Assembly (NCBI RefSeq): GCF_002902305.1
Contig: NZ_PPPX01000001.1
Coordinates: forward strand, 23,633-87,632
From: Staphylococcus argensis
GTDB taxonomy: Bacteria > Bacillota > Bacilli > Staphylococcales > Staphylococcaceae
Reading direction: 5' to 3'
DNA: 64,000 nt
This document shows positions 20,271 to 29,536 of this stretch, piece by piece (position 1 is the first letter of the stretch; each line of letters starts with the position of its first letter). The translations under genes and the position numbers were made by a program. The notes below the pieces were generated by a model. It was not told where the DNA came from. It did no database searches and was given only the letters and a program-made list of their open reading frames with translations.

Positions 20271-20669
20271 ATGTCAGTGAAATCACTCGTCATTAAATTT
20301 GTACTCGGTGGTGCAGCAGTTGCCTTGAGCTATATCATATCTATGGTCATACCTTGGAGAGAGTTTGGAGGTATCTTCGCAACGTTCCCAGCAGTTTATC
20401 TCGTATCGATGTATCTCTCTGGGTACGAATTCGGCGACAAAGTAGCGATGCACGTGAGTCGTGGTGCAGTCTTTGGTATGATAGGTGTACTAGCCAATAT
20501 ATTAGTGACATGGATCATGTTGACTTACACAGGAATGTGGTTATTGAGCATCATCGTTGGATTTATCGCATGGTTTGTCACTGCAATGATTGTGTTTGAG
20601 CTAGTTGAGTTGATAGCACATAGAAGAGGTGGCGCACATGGCAGGGAGACCCAAAGATCCCACGGTTAA
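20271..20669 (+). CDS. DUF3147-family membrane protein B
   Basis: 132 residues, four predicted helices and a charged tail (AHRRGGAHGRETQRSHG). It is paralogous to the upstream gene across IxxxxxxGGIFATFPAVYLVSMYLSG, and carries PW-EFGG in place of the first protein's GGKIGG. The SD AAGGAGAG is 5 bases before ATG. Its 3' end overlaps the TetR gene by about 32 bases in another frame, so translation is probably coupled. Confidence 0.7.
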   Translation: MSVKSLVIKFVLGGAAVALSYIISMVIPWREFGGIFATFPAVYLVSMYLSGYEFGDKVAMHVSRGAVFGMIGVLANILVTWIMLTYTGMWLLSIIVGFIAWFVTAMIVFELVELIAHRRGGAHGRETQRSHG

Positions 20670-21189
20670 TCAGAAAGTATTTAACACAATAGATGATATT
20701 TTAAGTAAACAACATTATCATGATATGACCGTTGATCAAATTGCGAATCAGTCCGGTGTATCGAAGACGACGATTTATCGACGTTGGTCTGACAAATCCT
20801 TTATCATCATCGATATGTTTCTCGAACAGACCGAGACCTACAAACCCCATCCTGTGAGTTTGTATGACGATTTATATCAGTTTCTCATCCACGTGATGCA
20901 CATCTATAAATCCAATTTAGGCATTGCAGTGATGGAAATCTTGATTAATCAGTATCATAAAGAGGCCAAGATGCGTTTCATGGAGGCTTACTTTAGCGAG
21001 AAACGTAGCGTGTTGAAGGACATCATTGAGACGTATACGACGATAGACGATGAAGATTTGTTTATAGATTTAATCTTCTCACCGATTTATTTCAATTTAA
21101 TTATTAAGCCTGAAGTTTTAGATGAGGCTTATATTGATAAAATGTTACGACTGATATTGAGAATGTACGAACTTTATCATCAACAGTAG
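20638..21189 (+). CDS. TetR/AcrR-family transcriptional regulator
   Basis: 183 residues from ATG 20638 (MAGRPKDPTVNQKVFNTI), with the SD AGAGGTGG. The GTG nine bases earlier falls inside the SD. The N-terminal helix-turn-helix reads MTVDQIANQSGVSKTTIYRRWSDK (residues about 27-50), with the characteristic YRRW. The rest is an all-helical ligand/dimer domain. It is the last gene of an operon with two DUF3147 proteins and presumably represses it through the palindrome at 19856. Confidence 0.85.
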   Translation: MAGRPKDPTVNQKVFNTIDDILSKQHYHDMTVDQIANQSGVSKTTIYRRWSDKSFIIIDMFLEQTETYKPHPVSLYDDLYQFLIHVMHIYKSNLGIAVMEILINQYHKEAKMRFMEAYFSEKRSVLKDIIETYTTIDDEDLFIDLIFSPIYFNLIIKPEVLDEAYIDKMLRLILRMYELYHQQ

Positions 21190-21521
21190 TTGCTCTATGT
21201 AAAAGTGTTGAGCGTTCTTTAAAAGTTGAGCGTACTTTGTAATAGGAAGACACGCATTTAATAAATGATTATGTATATAATAGTGAGCTGGAGTGTGATT
21301 ACAGTCATACTTCAGCTTAATTTATATCAATTTGTTATCATAGAGATGAGTTAAATCACTTCTGTTTCAGGGTAGGATATCAGTAAGTGAAGAAGTGAGC
21401 ATGTGGACTTTGTAGTTTTTAAAAGGAGAAGTTTCACTGAACATTACTGAAGTACATTTTACCCAAACTAAGAGCTAAAAGTGCGTATACATAGAATTTA
21501 AGAAGAAAGGGAGAGGAATCG
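21190..21521. other. Gene-free 332-base stretch
   Basis: It contains a weak hairpin GCTGGAGTGTGA / TCATACTTCAGC at about 21289-21317, which may end the TetR operon. It also has the sequence GTTGAGCGT-N16-GTTGAGCGT around 21208-21233, a direct repeat of unknown meaning. No supportable gene is present. Confidence 0.4.
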
Positions 21522-22478
21522 ATGAGATATATTAGTGCACAGGACCAACGTGACGTTATGGATATGAAAGAAGTCGTAAAGGTGACAGGACAAGCGTTAC
21601 AAGCCTACTCAGAAGGAAAGACTGAGATGCCACTCCGATACACATTACCGTTTAACGACGACAACCGCTATTTGGTTATGCCAGCAATTTGTGATGAATT
21701 ACAGGCGACAGGTGTGAAGATTGTGAGTTTCGTACCGGGCAATCCACAACGCGGTAAGCAAACAATCGAAGGTTCAGTGATGCTGACAGATCATGAAACA
21801 GGGGAAACGCTTGCGGTACTCGACGGAGCATTTCTAACTAAGATCAGAACTGGCGCGATTTCAGGTGTCGCAACGCAGTACATGGCACGCGAAGATGCTG
21901 ACACGTTGTGCGTCATTGGAACAGGCGAGCAAGCAGAAGGATTGATTGAAGCGGTCCTCGCAGTTCGCGATATCAAACGCATTCAATTCTTCAACCGTAC
22001 GCATGAGAAAGCCGTACGCTTTGCGGAGGAAATGAAAGCACGTTTCGACCATCTCGACACAGAAGTGTTTGAAGATGTGAACGACGCGATGAAAGGCGCT
22101 GACGTCGTAGTCACAGCAACGAATTCACCTAAACCTGTGTTTGAAGGAAAATTAGATGCCGGTGTTCATTTAAATGCGGTAGGTTCGTTCAAGCCGGATA
22201 TGCAAGAACTTCCAAGCGATGTCTTAGCTCACGCTAATAAAGTGGCTGTAGAGTCTAAAAACGCTGCGTTAGAAGAGACAGGAGATTTTATTGAAGCAAT
22301 GAAAGCTGGCAAATTTGATGAAGCGGATCTTTACGGTGAGCTCGGTCGTATTGTCAGTGGCGAACTTACTGCTCGTGACAATGATGACGAAGTCACTGTC
22401 TTTAAATCAGTAGGACTCGCGATTGTAGATATCGTCGTGGCGCAGTATTTCTATGAGAAGTTGGCTGAAGAGAAATAA
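21522..22478 (+). CDS. Ornithine cyclodeaminase / mu-crystallin family dehydrogenase
   Basis: 318 residues. The Rossmann motif is CVIGTGEQAEGLIEAV (residues about 128-143), followed by FFNRTHEKA. The substrate-binding RxxxP and the Lys in LTKIRTGAISGVAT are typical of the OCD family. Family members act as ornithine cyclodeaminase, alanine dehydrogenase, delta-1-pyrroline-2-carboxylate reductase, or SbnB in siderophore synthesis. There is no siderophore cluster here. Imino-acid reduction is the likeliest role. The SD AGGGAGAGG is strong. Confidence 0.8.
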   Translation: MRYISAQDQRDVMDMKEVVKVTGQALQAYSEGKTEMPLRYTLPFNDDNRYLVMPAICDELQATGVKIVSFVPGNPQRGKQTIEGSVMLTDHETGETLAVLDGAFLTKIRTGAISGVATQYMAREDADTLCVIGTGEQAEGLIEAVLAVRDIKRIQFFNRTHEKAVRFAEEMKARFDHLDTEVFEDVNDAMKGADVVVTATNSPKPVFEGKLDAGVHLNAVGSFKPDMQELPSDVLAHANKVAVESKNAALEETGDFIEAMKAGKFDEADLYGELGRIVSGELTARDNDDEVTVFKSVGLAIVDIVVAQYFYEKLAEEK

Positions 22479-22567
22479 GGTTGAAATAGTAATGTAGAGA
22501 ATGAACTGTTATATGAAAGAAATACTAATTTCAACTTCAATACTTTAATAAAGGGATTTTGTGATTA

Positions 22568-23323
22568 ATGAGAGTTGTTTCGTTAATACTGTTAATTATT
22601 GCTATTTTAGTTAAATTCGATATCGTTCATTTATCTTACATTAGCGATATGACCATAAAGTATATCTTTTTATTTGCTATTGGGCTATTCGTCTACGCAT
22701 TTGTAAAACCACATATAGACATCATCTTCTCGAATAAGAAAAAGGTGAGTAGTGAATTGATTCAAAGAACTGTGCCTGAATTAAAGGGTGAAGAAATCGA
22801 TATTTTATCTGCAGATGTGCCATACAAAGCTAATTTATTCGCTTTGAAGAAAAGAAAATCTGTGATAATTATCGATAATCGTATTCTTAGCCAACTGTCT
22901 GACAAAGAGTTGCGATTCTTTATCATGCATGAGTACAGTCATATTAAAGATAATGATCCCTTAAAAATGCAGTTAGCTTCTCTGAGTGCTATTGCATTAA
23001 TACCACTCATCGTTTCAATATTATTAGATATTTTCTCCTTACCAAACAATGCTATAGCTATTACTGCTTTCGTTGTGATATTCGTTATAATTTACCTTTC
23101 AGGTTTAGCGGGGGCTTTTAAGTATAAAAGACATATCGAGTTGAAATGTGATGCTTATGGAGCTAAATACGTTGATAAAGAGGATATCGAGAGTGCATTT
23201 CATCAATTAGTTAAATTAGAACCCATTAATAATAAAAAACGAAGCGCCTTATCTTCTCATCCTAGTGTAAATGAGCGTTTGAAGAATTTAGGTATTGTTC
23301 CTGAAGATGAGGGGAAGAATTAA
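22568..23323 (+). CDS. Membrane-bound M48-type zinc metalloprotease
   Basis: 251 residues. Two N-terminal helices (about 1-22 and 29-47) are followed by the zinc motif HEYSH (near 121-125). A pair of helices comes next (about 139-160 and 164-185), and then ELKCDAYGAKY, in which Glu is the third zinc ligand (M48 pattern ExxxD). The end carries SSHPSVNERLKNLG, the HP-RI/L-like M48 C-terminal motif. The likely role is membrane protein quality control or peptide processing (HtpX-like, shorter). The SD is weak (AAAGGG, 11 bases). Confidence 0.75.
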   Translation: MRVVSLILLIIAILVKFDIVHLSYISDMTIKYIFLFAIGLFVYAFVKPHIDIIFSNKKKVSSELIQRTVPELKGEEIDILSADVPYKANLFALKKRKSVIIIDNRILSQLSDKELRFFIMHEYSHIKDNDPLKMQLASLSAIALIPLIVSILLDIFSLPNNAIAITAFVVIFVIIYLSGLAGAFKYKRHIELKCDAYGAKYVDKEDIESAFHQLVKLEPINNKKRSALSSHPSVNERLKNLGIVPEDEGKN

Positions 23324-23372
23324 AGGTATAGATTATAATAATAAGCTAGTCAGTCAAAAAAGTATATGACGG

Positions 23373-24431
23373 ATTGTAATATTAAGTGCAACACCCAAAA
23401 ATTTCATAAAAAATGCCCATAATTGGCATTTGTTGTAAGATGTTAGTAACCATAAAAACAAATACAAGGTAGTGCCAATATGAGCTATTTACATCTTACT
23501 ATATATGAGCGTTCAAGTATAGAGACACTAAGAAAAGAAAACTATTCTATGAGAGCTATCGCTAAGCACTTAAACCGTTAAGTTTCTATAATATCTCGTG
23601 AGATTAAGCGTAATATGACGGAAGAAGGCTATTCCGCACCTACAGAACAAACGCAATATAAAGCGAATAAAAGACGTTGTGGTCGTCCTTTGAAACTGAA
23701 CGAAACGCTATCGCAGTTCATTCAATATTATTTGAAATTACACTGGTCGCAGAACAGATTGTGGGGCGCCTACTTCCAAATCAAGTTTCTTTCAAATCCA
23801 TCTATAGATGGATTAACTCTAACTTACTGAAAGTGAATATGTTTCCTTATCTCAGACAGAAAGGAAAGAGGCAACGCCCAAAAGAAGTGCGAGTTCGATT
23901 TAAAGTAGGCAAGACCATCTCACAACGGCCGAAAGAGATTAAAAATCGTCAAGAGTTCGGTCGTTGGGAAGCAGATACGGTCGTTTCAAGTCAAGTGAAA
24001 AGTAAGGGTTGTATCGCTACTTTTGCAGAAAGAAAGTCATGCTATTATTTCTGTTGCCTAATCCTTGATTGTTCTTCTCACTCTATGAAAGAAGCGATGT
24101 ATCAGCTTATTCACACGTTCTCTGAAAGTGCTTTAAAGACAATTACTGTAGACCGTGGTAAAGAATTTTCGTGCTATAAAGGTATTGAATCTCAATTTAA
24201 TGTTGATATTTACTTCGCTGGCCCTTATTCTGCGTGGCAAAGAGGCACAAATGAAAACTCAAACGGTTTACTTAGGGGATTCTTCCCTCAAAGAACAGAC
24301 TTAGCTAAAGTAACTCAAGAAGAATTAAACTATGCTTTGAACGTAATTAATCATAGACCTAGAAAGTGTCTTAATTGGGACACTCTATGTGAAATTTTAA
24401 ACTTAGAAGTATTGCGCTTAAATTGACAAAT
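23373..24431. mobile_element. IS30-family insertion sequence, inactive
   Basis: The ends resemble one another: left ATTGTAATATTAAGTGCAA (from 23373) and right, read inwards, ATTTGTCAATTTAAGCGCAA (to 24431). This gives an element of about 1.06 kb, normal for IS30. The right repeat overlaps the end of the transposase. Immediately outside it is a hairpin GCACTAAACAAC / GTTGCTTAGTGC (24450-24482). I cannot define the target duplication with certainty. Confidence 0.65.
23480..24426 (+). pseudogene. IS30-family transposase, stop codon plus frameshift
   Basis: The N-terminus MSYLHLTIYERSSIETL and the HTH MRAIAKHLNR are followed by TAA at 23579 (codon 34), where a Ser (TCA) is expected before VSIISREIKRN. 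A one-base loss near 23754 then changes frame: LHWS joins EQIVGRLLP. The rest reads GRWEADTV, TVDRGKEF and GTNENSNGLLRGFFP, the DDE core of IS30 enzymes. FAGPYSAW has Gly where related copies usually have Asp. The element is not autonomous. Confidence 0.85.
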
Positions 24432-24559
24432 TCATCGAATATAAAAAATGCACTAAACAACAAAATAAAGTTGCTTAGTGCGTTTGACACTCACTAACCG
24501 CAATTGGCAAGGAGTTTAAAATATGGTCAGTAATTTGAATCACTGACCGTTAGATATCT

Positions 24560-25201
24560 CTATTGATTTTGCATCATTTGTTGACCTAAACTAGTCATAC
24601 CAGCCATCAATAGGCCGAAACCTATTAAAACAATTAAGGCAACAATCGCCCAAATAATTGATGACTTTTTAGAAAGTCTAGCTGTAAAGAAGTAATATAA
24701 ACCAATTACATAAGCTGCTAGGAAAGACTGTAAATTGATTGCAGCTAAGTATAAGTTTCCTTTATTAAATATATTAAGACTTGAAATATCATATTCTGCC
24801 ATATTGATTCCTGCAATTGCTTGGATTGCTGCTACAATTAATGCAAAGGTTTTAACTATAAGACTATAAGATAGTGCTGCAGAAAAAACACTTAAACCTG
24901 AAACATTTGATTTCATAATCTTAGATATAATTAAAAAGAGTAAAAACGCGATTAATACTTGCCAGATAAAGCCATTAATTGCTCCACCTATAACTTTACC
25001 CCAAGAGAATTGAGTTTGAGCGTCTATGTCCTTTTGATCGAGCCCCATTTTTTTAAGTATTTCAGACTGATCCATAGCGATTTGCGTAAACCAACTTGCA
25101 AAAAATGAAACAATAATTAAAGCGATTAACTTAACCAACCACTTCGGATTCTCTCTTAACTTAGCGAAATGATCGGCAAAGGGTAATTTCGAATTCTCCA
25201 T
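24560..25201 (-). CDS. Yip1-domain membrane protein (YknW-like)
   Basis: 213 residues with five hydrophobic segments (about 25-43, 67-92, 102-130, 150-170 and 183-205) and a short polar N-terminus (MENSKLPFADHFAKL). It matches the Yip1-type protein YknW that accompanies the YknXYZ exporter in B. subtilis, where it helps assemble the complex. Here it is divergent from the exporter genes across a 238-base promoter region, instead of being the first gene of the operon. The SD GAGGA precedes ATG. Confidence 0.65.
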   Translation of the reverse strand: MENSKLPFADHFAKLRENPKWLVKLIALIIVSFFASWFTQIAMDQSEILKKMGLDQKDIDAQTQFSWGKVIGGAINGFIWQVLIAFLLFLIISKIMKSNVSGLSVFSAALSYSLIVKTFALIVAAIQAIAGINMAEYDISSLNIFNKGNLYLAAINLQSFLAAYVIGLYYFFTARLSKKSSIIWAIVALIVLIGFGLLMAGMTSLGQQMMQNQ

Positions 25202-25384
25202 GAACTAAGTCCTCCTCAATATGTAATCACTTTCACATTAACATTAAAAGCAATCCATTGGAATATAATAATGGAATTTTATCAATAAAAGATATGAAAT
25301 AGTTTACTTTATTCGACTACAACAATAAACACAAGATATTTTTAATAATCAATTTCGTAAAATTCCCGAAGAATAGTTTTTTTA

Positions 25385-25413
25385 CAACTGTATATATACT
25401 ATAATCACAGTTG
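25385..25413 (+). promoter_or_regulatory. Inverted repeat around the -10 box of the efflux operon
   Basis: CAACTGT-N15-ACAGTTG, a perfect 7-bp inverted repeat, encloses TATAAT at 25400-25405. There is no good -35 box 17 bases upstream, which suggests activator- or repressor-controlled initiation. The regulator is not in the neighbourhood. Confidence 0.5.
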
Positions 25414-25439
25414 AAAAATCTTAAGGGAGGAGTTACAAC

Positions 25440-26534
25440 GTGAAGAACAAATGGTTATGGATTATTATTGCTATTATCATCGTGGTATTGCTAGGTATTG
25501 CTTTAATACTCAAACAGGTGAGTGGTAATAGCTCCAAAGATGATAGCAGTAAAGGTTACGATACATACAAGATGAAACATGAAGATGCGTTACATCTTGA
25601 AGGAAAGGCTGCCCCTAATGCAGTGAAGACATATACGAATAACAGCCAGATTGGTACTTTTACTAATGTGCAAGTGAAAGATGGCCAAGAGGTGAAACAA
25701 GGTGATCCGCTCATCAACTACGATACGAACCAAGGTAAGCGTCAACAGCTTGCGGACAAAGTAGATGACGCGCAAAGTGCGGTAAACGACGACTATCAGA
25801 AGATTAATCAAGAACCTAACAACAATGATTTACAGAAGAAATTGAACCAAGACCAAAGTGCGCTGAACGAAGCACAACAACAATTGTCTAAACATGATAA
25901 GCAAGTGAATGACAGTACGTATGCGTCATTTGATGGTAAAGTCGACATCAAGAGCAAGAACGATGCAAGTGAAGGTCAACCGATCTTGAAGTTAATCTCT
26001 ACTGAACCGCAATTGAAGTCAACCGTTTCTGAATTTGATCTGGATAAGATTAAAGAAGGCGACAAAGTCAATGTTAAAGTCGATAATAACGGTAAGACAG
26101 GTAAAGGTAAGATTACGAAGATTAGTGAATTGCCGACAAGCTACGATAAGTCTGATTCTGCAGGAGAATCTGCTGGTGGCGAAGGTGAAGGCGCTAGCGG
26201 TAATCCAGTAGATAACGACCCTAGTGGCGGTAGCTCTAACAATTCATCTAAATATTCAGTGATGATTGGCGACATCGATATTCCGGTCAGAGCTGGCTTC
26301 TCAATGCAAGCGGATGTGCCGCTTAAGACGATGAAATTACCTGAATCTGCGTTGACGAAAGATGACAAAGTCTTTGTTGTCGATAAACATCACAAAGTGC
26401 ATAAACGCGACATCCAAGTGAATAAAGCGAACGGCCAAGTTTATGTGAAGAAAGGCTTGAAACCAGGCGACAAAGTCTTGAAAGATCCTAAGAAAACTTT
26501 AAATGATGGAGACAAAGTTGAGGTGTCATCATGA
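25440..26534 (+). CDS. Periplasmic-adaptor-type (HlyD/YknX) subunit of ABC efflux system
   Basis: 364 residues from GTG 25440, after the SD AAGGGAGGAG. A membrane anchor (WLWIIIAIIIVVLLGIALIL) is followed by a lipoyl-like half (VKDGQEVKQGDPLINYDTNQ), a coiled-coil hairpin (about 100-155), the second lipoyl half, and a beta-barrel domain. A Gly/Ser/Glu-rich insertion lies at about 235-270 (GESAGGEGEGASG). It belongs to MacA/YknX adaptors that link an ABC exporter to the outside. Its stop overlaps the next start as ATGA. Confidence 0.85.
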   Translation: MKNKWLWIIIAIIIVVLLGIALILKQVSGNSSKDDSSKGYDTYKMKHEDALHLEGKAAPNAVKTYTNNSQIGTFTNVQVKDGQEVKQGDPLINYDTNQGKRQQLADKVDDAQSAVNDDYQKINQEPNNNDLQKKLNQDQSALNEAQQQLSKHDKQVNDSTYASFDGKVDIKSKNDASEGQPILKLISTEPQLKSTVSEFDLDKIKEGDKVNVKVDNNGKTGKGKITKISELPTSYDKSDSAGESAGGEGEGASGNPVDNDPSGGSSNNSSKYSVMIGDIDIPVRAGFSMQADVPLKTMKLPESALTKDDKVFVVDKHHKVHKRDIQVNKANGQVYVKKGLKPGDKVLKDPKKTLNDGDKVEVSS

Positions 26535-27211
26535 TTGAACTCAAAGATATCAATCGTTCTTTCAAGAATGGCGATCAAACCAATCACATCTTGAAAGATA
26601 TCAGCCTCAATGTGCACGAAGGTAAGTTTGTAGCGATTATGGGTCCTTCTGGTTCCGGTAAAAGTACGCTCATCAACATATTAGGATTTATCGATCGTGG
26701 TTATGAAGGTGACTATCAGTTTAAAGGTGAAAGTTTTAAAAAGACGTCAGATAACCGTCTGGCTGAAATTCGAAATAAGACAGTCGGGTTCGTCTTTCAA
26801 AACTTTAAGCTGATTCAGAACAACACCATCTTGGAGAATGTGAGTATCCCGCTCGTTTACGCTGGGCTCTCATCCCAAGAACGTAAGAAGCGTGTGATGG
26901 ACAAACTTCATCAAGTTGGGCTTTATGACAAAGAGAATCACATCCCCAACAAGTTATCCGGAGGACAGCAACAGCGTGTAGCTATCGCGCGTGCGGTGAT
27001 CAATGATCCTGAGTTCATCATTGCCGATGAGCCTACAGGTGCGCTTGACCAGAAGACTTCCGAAGATATTATTGATCTGTTTGAAGAGCTTAACAAAGAA
27101 CTCAATACGACCATTATCGTAGTAACACACGAACGAGAAGTGGCTGAGAAAGCAGATCGTATCATCCATATTCTCGATGGTCGTATTCAGGAAGAAGAGG
27201 TGATGACATGA
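26531..27211 (+). CDS. ABC transporter ATP-binding protein (YknY/MacB-type)
   Basis: 226 residues. Walker A GPSGSGKST (residues about 39-47), Q-loop FVFQNFKLI, signature LSGGQQQRVAIARA and Walker B FIIADEPTGALD are all intact, with the H-loop VVTHE. The type is that of LolD/MacB-like exporters with a four-helix FtsX permease. It overlaps both neighbours by 4 bases, so the three products are translated together. Confidence 0.93.
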   Translation: MIELKDINRSFKNGDQTNHILKDISLNVHEGKFVAIMGPSGSGKSTLINILGFIDRGYEGDYQFKGESFKKTSDNRLAEIRNKTVGFVFQNFKLIQNNTILENVSIPLVYAGLSSQERKKRVMDKLHQVGLYDKENHIPNKLSGGQQQRVAIARAVINDPEFIIADEPTGALDQKTSEDIIDLFEELNKELNTTIIVVTHEREVAEKADRIIHILDGRIQEEEVMT

Positions 27212-28395
27212 ATAACTTATCGAACATCATCGCCGTTTCTTTTAAATCCATTATGAAGAATAAACGTCGTAACATTCTAACGATTATTGGTATTGTCATC
27301 GGTATCGCTGCTGTAATGACGATCATGTTCTTAGGTAATGGTTTTAAGCACACAGCTAATAAAGAATTTGAGGACACAGGCGCAGGTAAACATTCAGCAA
27401 CCATCATGTATATGCCGAACTCGATGGATAGTAAGACGAAACCTTTTACTAATGAAGATTTACAAACAGCTAAACAAGTAGAAGGTGTGAAGTCAGCTAA
27501 AGTTAAAGAAGATGACGAGATGGGTTATAATGCGAAACTCACGAACTCTAATAAAAATGGTGATCTTAGTGTCTTCAAAGAGAAAAGCCAAACTAACACA
27601 GATGAAGGTAAAGGTTTCACTGAAGATGCGAATGACACGAATGATAAAGTCGTCGTTATCGACCATAAGTTGGCGAAAGACGTCTTCCATAATGATGCGA
27701 TAGGTAAGACACTGTTCATCGATAACCAAGGGTTTAAAGTTGTAGGTATTGCGGATAAAGGTGGAGGCATGTTCGGTGGCGGCGATAATGCCGTTCAAAT
27801 GCCAACGGGTACGTTCAAAGCCTATATGAAGAATTTATCTACAGACATGCCACAACTTCAATTGAAACTGACAGATGATGCGAATAAGAAAGATGTAGCC
27901 AAAAAAGTTGAGAAACAGCTTAACAAGAAAGGTACAGCATCAGATAAAGGTCAATATTCTTATTCTGATATGGAAAGTAGCATGAAACAAATTAACAAAA
28001 TCTTCGACGGCATTACGTACTTCGTAGCAGCAGTAGCAGGTATTTCACTCTTCATCGCGGGTATCGGCGTGATGAACGTGATGTACATTTCTGTGGCTGA
28101 ACGAACGGAAGAAATCGCGATTCGTCGTGCGTTCGGTGCGAAAAGTCGAGATATTGAAATTCAGTTTCTTATCGAAAGTGTTGTACTTTGTCTACTCGGT
28201 GGAATTATTGGACTGATACTCGGTATCTTGTTCTCATTCCTCGTCGATGCGGTAACACCTAGTTATGTTTCAACGATGATTTCCTTTGGCCCTGTGATTA
28301 TCGCAGTTGGTGTATCTACATTAATCGGAGTGGTCTTCGGTTGGGTACCTGCGCGTGCCGCAGCGAAGAAGGAACTCATCGATATTATCAAGTAA
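27208..28395 (+). CDS. ABC transporter permease (YknZ/MacB FtsX-type)
   Basis: 395 residues. There is one N-terminal helix (NILTIIGIVIGIAAVMTIMFLG), a long extracytoplasmic MacB-type domain (about 45-265), and three C-terminal FtsX helices, with AERTEEIAIRRAFGAKSRDI between them as the coupling element. With the two upstream genes it forms a YknXYZ-like exporter; the B. subtilis system protects against the SdpC toxin. Export of peptides or antimicrobial defence is therefore a reasonable inference. Confidence 0.88.
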   Translation: MNNLSNIIAVSFKSIMKNKRRNILTIIGIVIGIAAVMTIMFLGNGFKHTANKEFEDTGAGKHSATIMYMPNSMDSKTKPFTNEDLQTAKQVEGVKSAKVKEDDEMGYNAKLTNSNKNGDLSVFKEKSQTNTDEGKGFTEDANDTNDKVVVIDHKLAKDVFHNDAIGKTLFIDNQGFKVVGIADKGGGMFGGGDNAVQMPTGTFKAYMKNLSTDMPQLQLKLTDDANKKDVAKKVEKQLNKKGTASDKGQYSYSDMESSMKQINKIFDGITYFVAAVAGISLFIAGIGVMNVMYISVAERTEEIAIRRAFGAKSRDIEIQFLIESVVLCLLGGIIGLILGILFSFLVDAVTPSYVSTMISFGPVIIAVGVSTLIGVVFGWVPARAAAKKELIDIIK

Positions 28396-28403
28396 GTATA
28401 GTG

Positions 28404-28441
28404 GAATCTGGGCCTCACTTTCAGTGGGCGTCCAGATTTTC
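28404..28441 (+). terminator. Terminator after the efflux operon
   Basis: AATCTGGGC-CTCAC / GTGGGCGT-CCAGATTTT. Confidence 0.75.
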
Positions 28442-28474
28442 TTAATGAAATTTGAAGTTTGGGAGGTAAAGTGA

Positions 28475-28720
28475 TTGCGATTTTTAGCTTCTTTCTTTGG
28501 GACGTTAGCCTCGATAGGCGGTATGATCTTCTTTATTAACTTTCTTCTTCATTTATATGATAATTGGCAAGGAACGCATTTAGCCTTTTTAAGTCATCTA
28601 CCCTACGGTAAGACGAGTATTATCGTAGGAGTGATTGTGTGTGGAGTTTTGGGCTCTATTTTTGAAGGTGATGACGATGAAGAAGATGAAGAGACTGAGA
28701 GTGATAGTAAAAGGGATTAA
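28475..28720 (+). CDS. Small membrane protein with acidic tail
   Basis: 81 residues from TTG 28475, with the SD GGGAGGT 7 bases upstream. A GTG at 28471 opens a different, short frame. There are two hydrophobic segments (about 5-27 and 47-65), then a strongly acidic cytoplasmic end (EGDDDEEDEETESDSKRD). I recognise no family. It lies downstream of the exporter but after a terminator. Confidence 0.6.
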   Translation: MRFLASFFGTLASIGGMIFFINFLLHLYDNWQGTHLAFLSHLPYGKTSIIVGVIVCGVLGSIFEGDDDEEDEETESDSKRD

Positions 28721-28814
28721 CTGTGGAAGTGGTTGTTTTTTACTTTTAAATAGATAAGTTAATCGCTTAGCAACCAAAGCCTTGCTAATATAATAGAAGA
28801 AACACGATATAAAT

Positions 28815-28852
28815 AAGCGGAGAACCCTAGTCAGATAGGGATTCTCCGCTTT
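28815..28852. terminator. Bidirectional terminator
   Basis: AAGCGGAGAACCCT / AGGGATTCTCCGCTTT between converging genes. Confidence 0.88.
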
Positions 28853-28855
28853 ACT

Positions 28856-29521
28856 TTACGATTCAACACTGACTTTTCCGTTATGATAGTGCACCGTGGC
28901 ACCTTCCTGCACTTTATCGTAATCTTTCTTAGGTAAGGCTATCAAACGTTTAACCTGCTTGGTTTGAACGGTTACCGTATGCAAGGTTTCGCCTTTCTTC
29001 ATTTGTTTACGCAACATATCTTTCTGTTGCTGGATAGAAAGTGTTGCAGATTGCTTCTTCTTATGCTCATCTCTGTTATTCACAATGGCGTAATAGAAGA
29101 GCCAGTTATTGTAAAAGCTCGTGCCCATAAATTGATTATGATAGGGTATTGAATCTTGATAGCGTCGTGGCGGTGGTGTTAAAGACTTCGTGCGGTTTAA
29201 TGAAGCTCTCGCACGTTGGCGACTTGCTGCTGAACCTTTCTGACTCGCACTTCGGGAAGCGTTGCGACTCGCTTGCCGTGCACTTTGACGACTCGCGTTA
29301 ATCGCACTTTGACGCGCCATTGAAGATGAGTTAGTAGAACTTGTTGACGAACTACGTGCACCACTACTACTAGAAGAAGCACTACTACTAGAGCTTGAAC
29401 TAGAGCTGCCTCCTGAACTTCCACCAGTACTTCCCGCTGCGTTTGCCCATTGCGGCGTAGTCAATCCAATCGCAAGTACTGAGATTATTGCAGTTTGTCC
29501 GATACGTTTGATGATTTTCAT
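28856..29521 (-). CDS. Secreted serine-rich protein, unknown function
   Basis: 221 residues. A signal peptide (MKIIKRIGQTAIISVLAIGL...ANA, cut near residue 28) precedes a Gly/Ser tract: GGSSGGSSSS followed by many Ser. A middle stretch of about 60 residues alternates Ser, Ala, Arg and Gln (SRQSARQASRNASRSASQ) and is very basic. The C-terminal 100 residues look folded (YHNQFMGTSFYNNWLFYYAIVNNRDE; EGATVHYHNGKVSVES). There is no LPXTG or lipobox. A basic Ser/Arg arm suggests binding to teichoic acids, DNA or phosphate-rich polymers. It is 15 bases downstream of a lipoprotein gene, so the pair is probably one operon. Confidence 0.65.
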   Translation of the reverse strand: MKIIKRIGQTAIISVLAIGLTTPQWANAAGSTGGSSGGSSSSSSSSSASSSSSGARSSSTSSTNSSSMARQSAINASRQSARQASRNASRSASQKGSAASRQRARASLNRTKSLTPPPRRYQDSIPYHNQFMGTSFYNNWLFYYAIVNNRDEHKKKQSATLSIQQQKDMLRKQMKKGETLHTVTVQTKQVKRLIALPKKDYDKVQEGATVHYHNGKVSVES

Positions 29522-29536
29522 TCTCTATCACCTCAC

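Noticed and set aside
21421..21480. Short frame CTG AAC ATT ACT GAA after an AAAGGAG sequence
   Set aside because: CTG is not a credible start and the peptide would have 13 residues.
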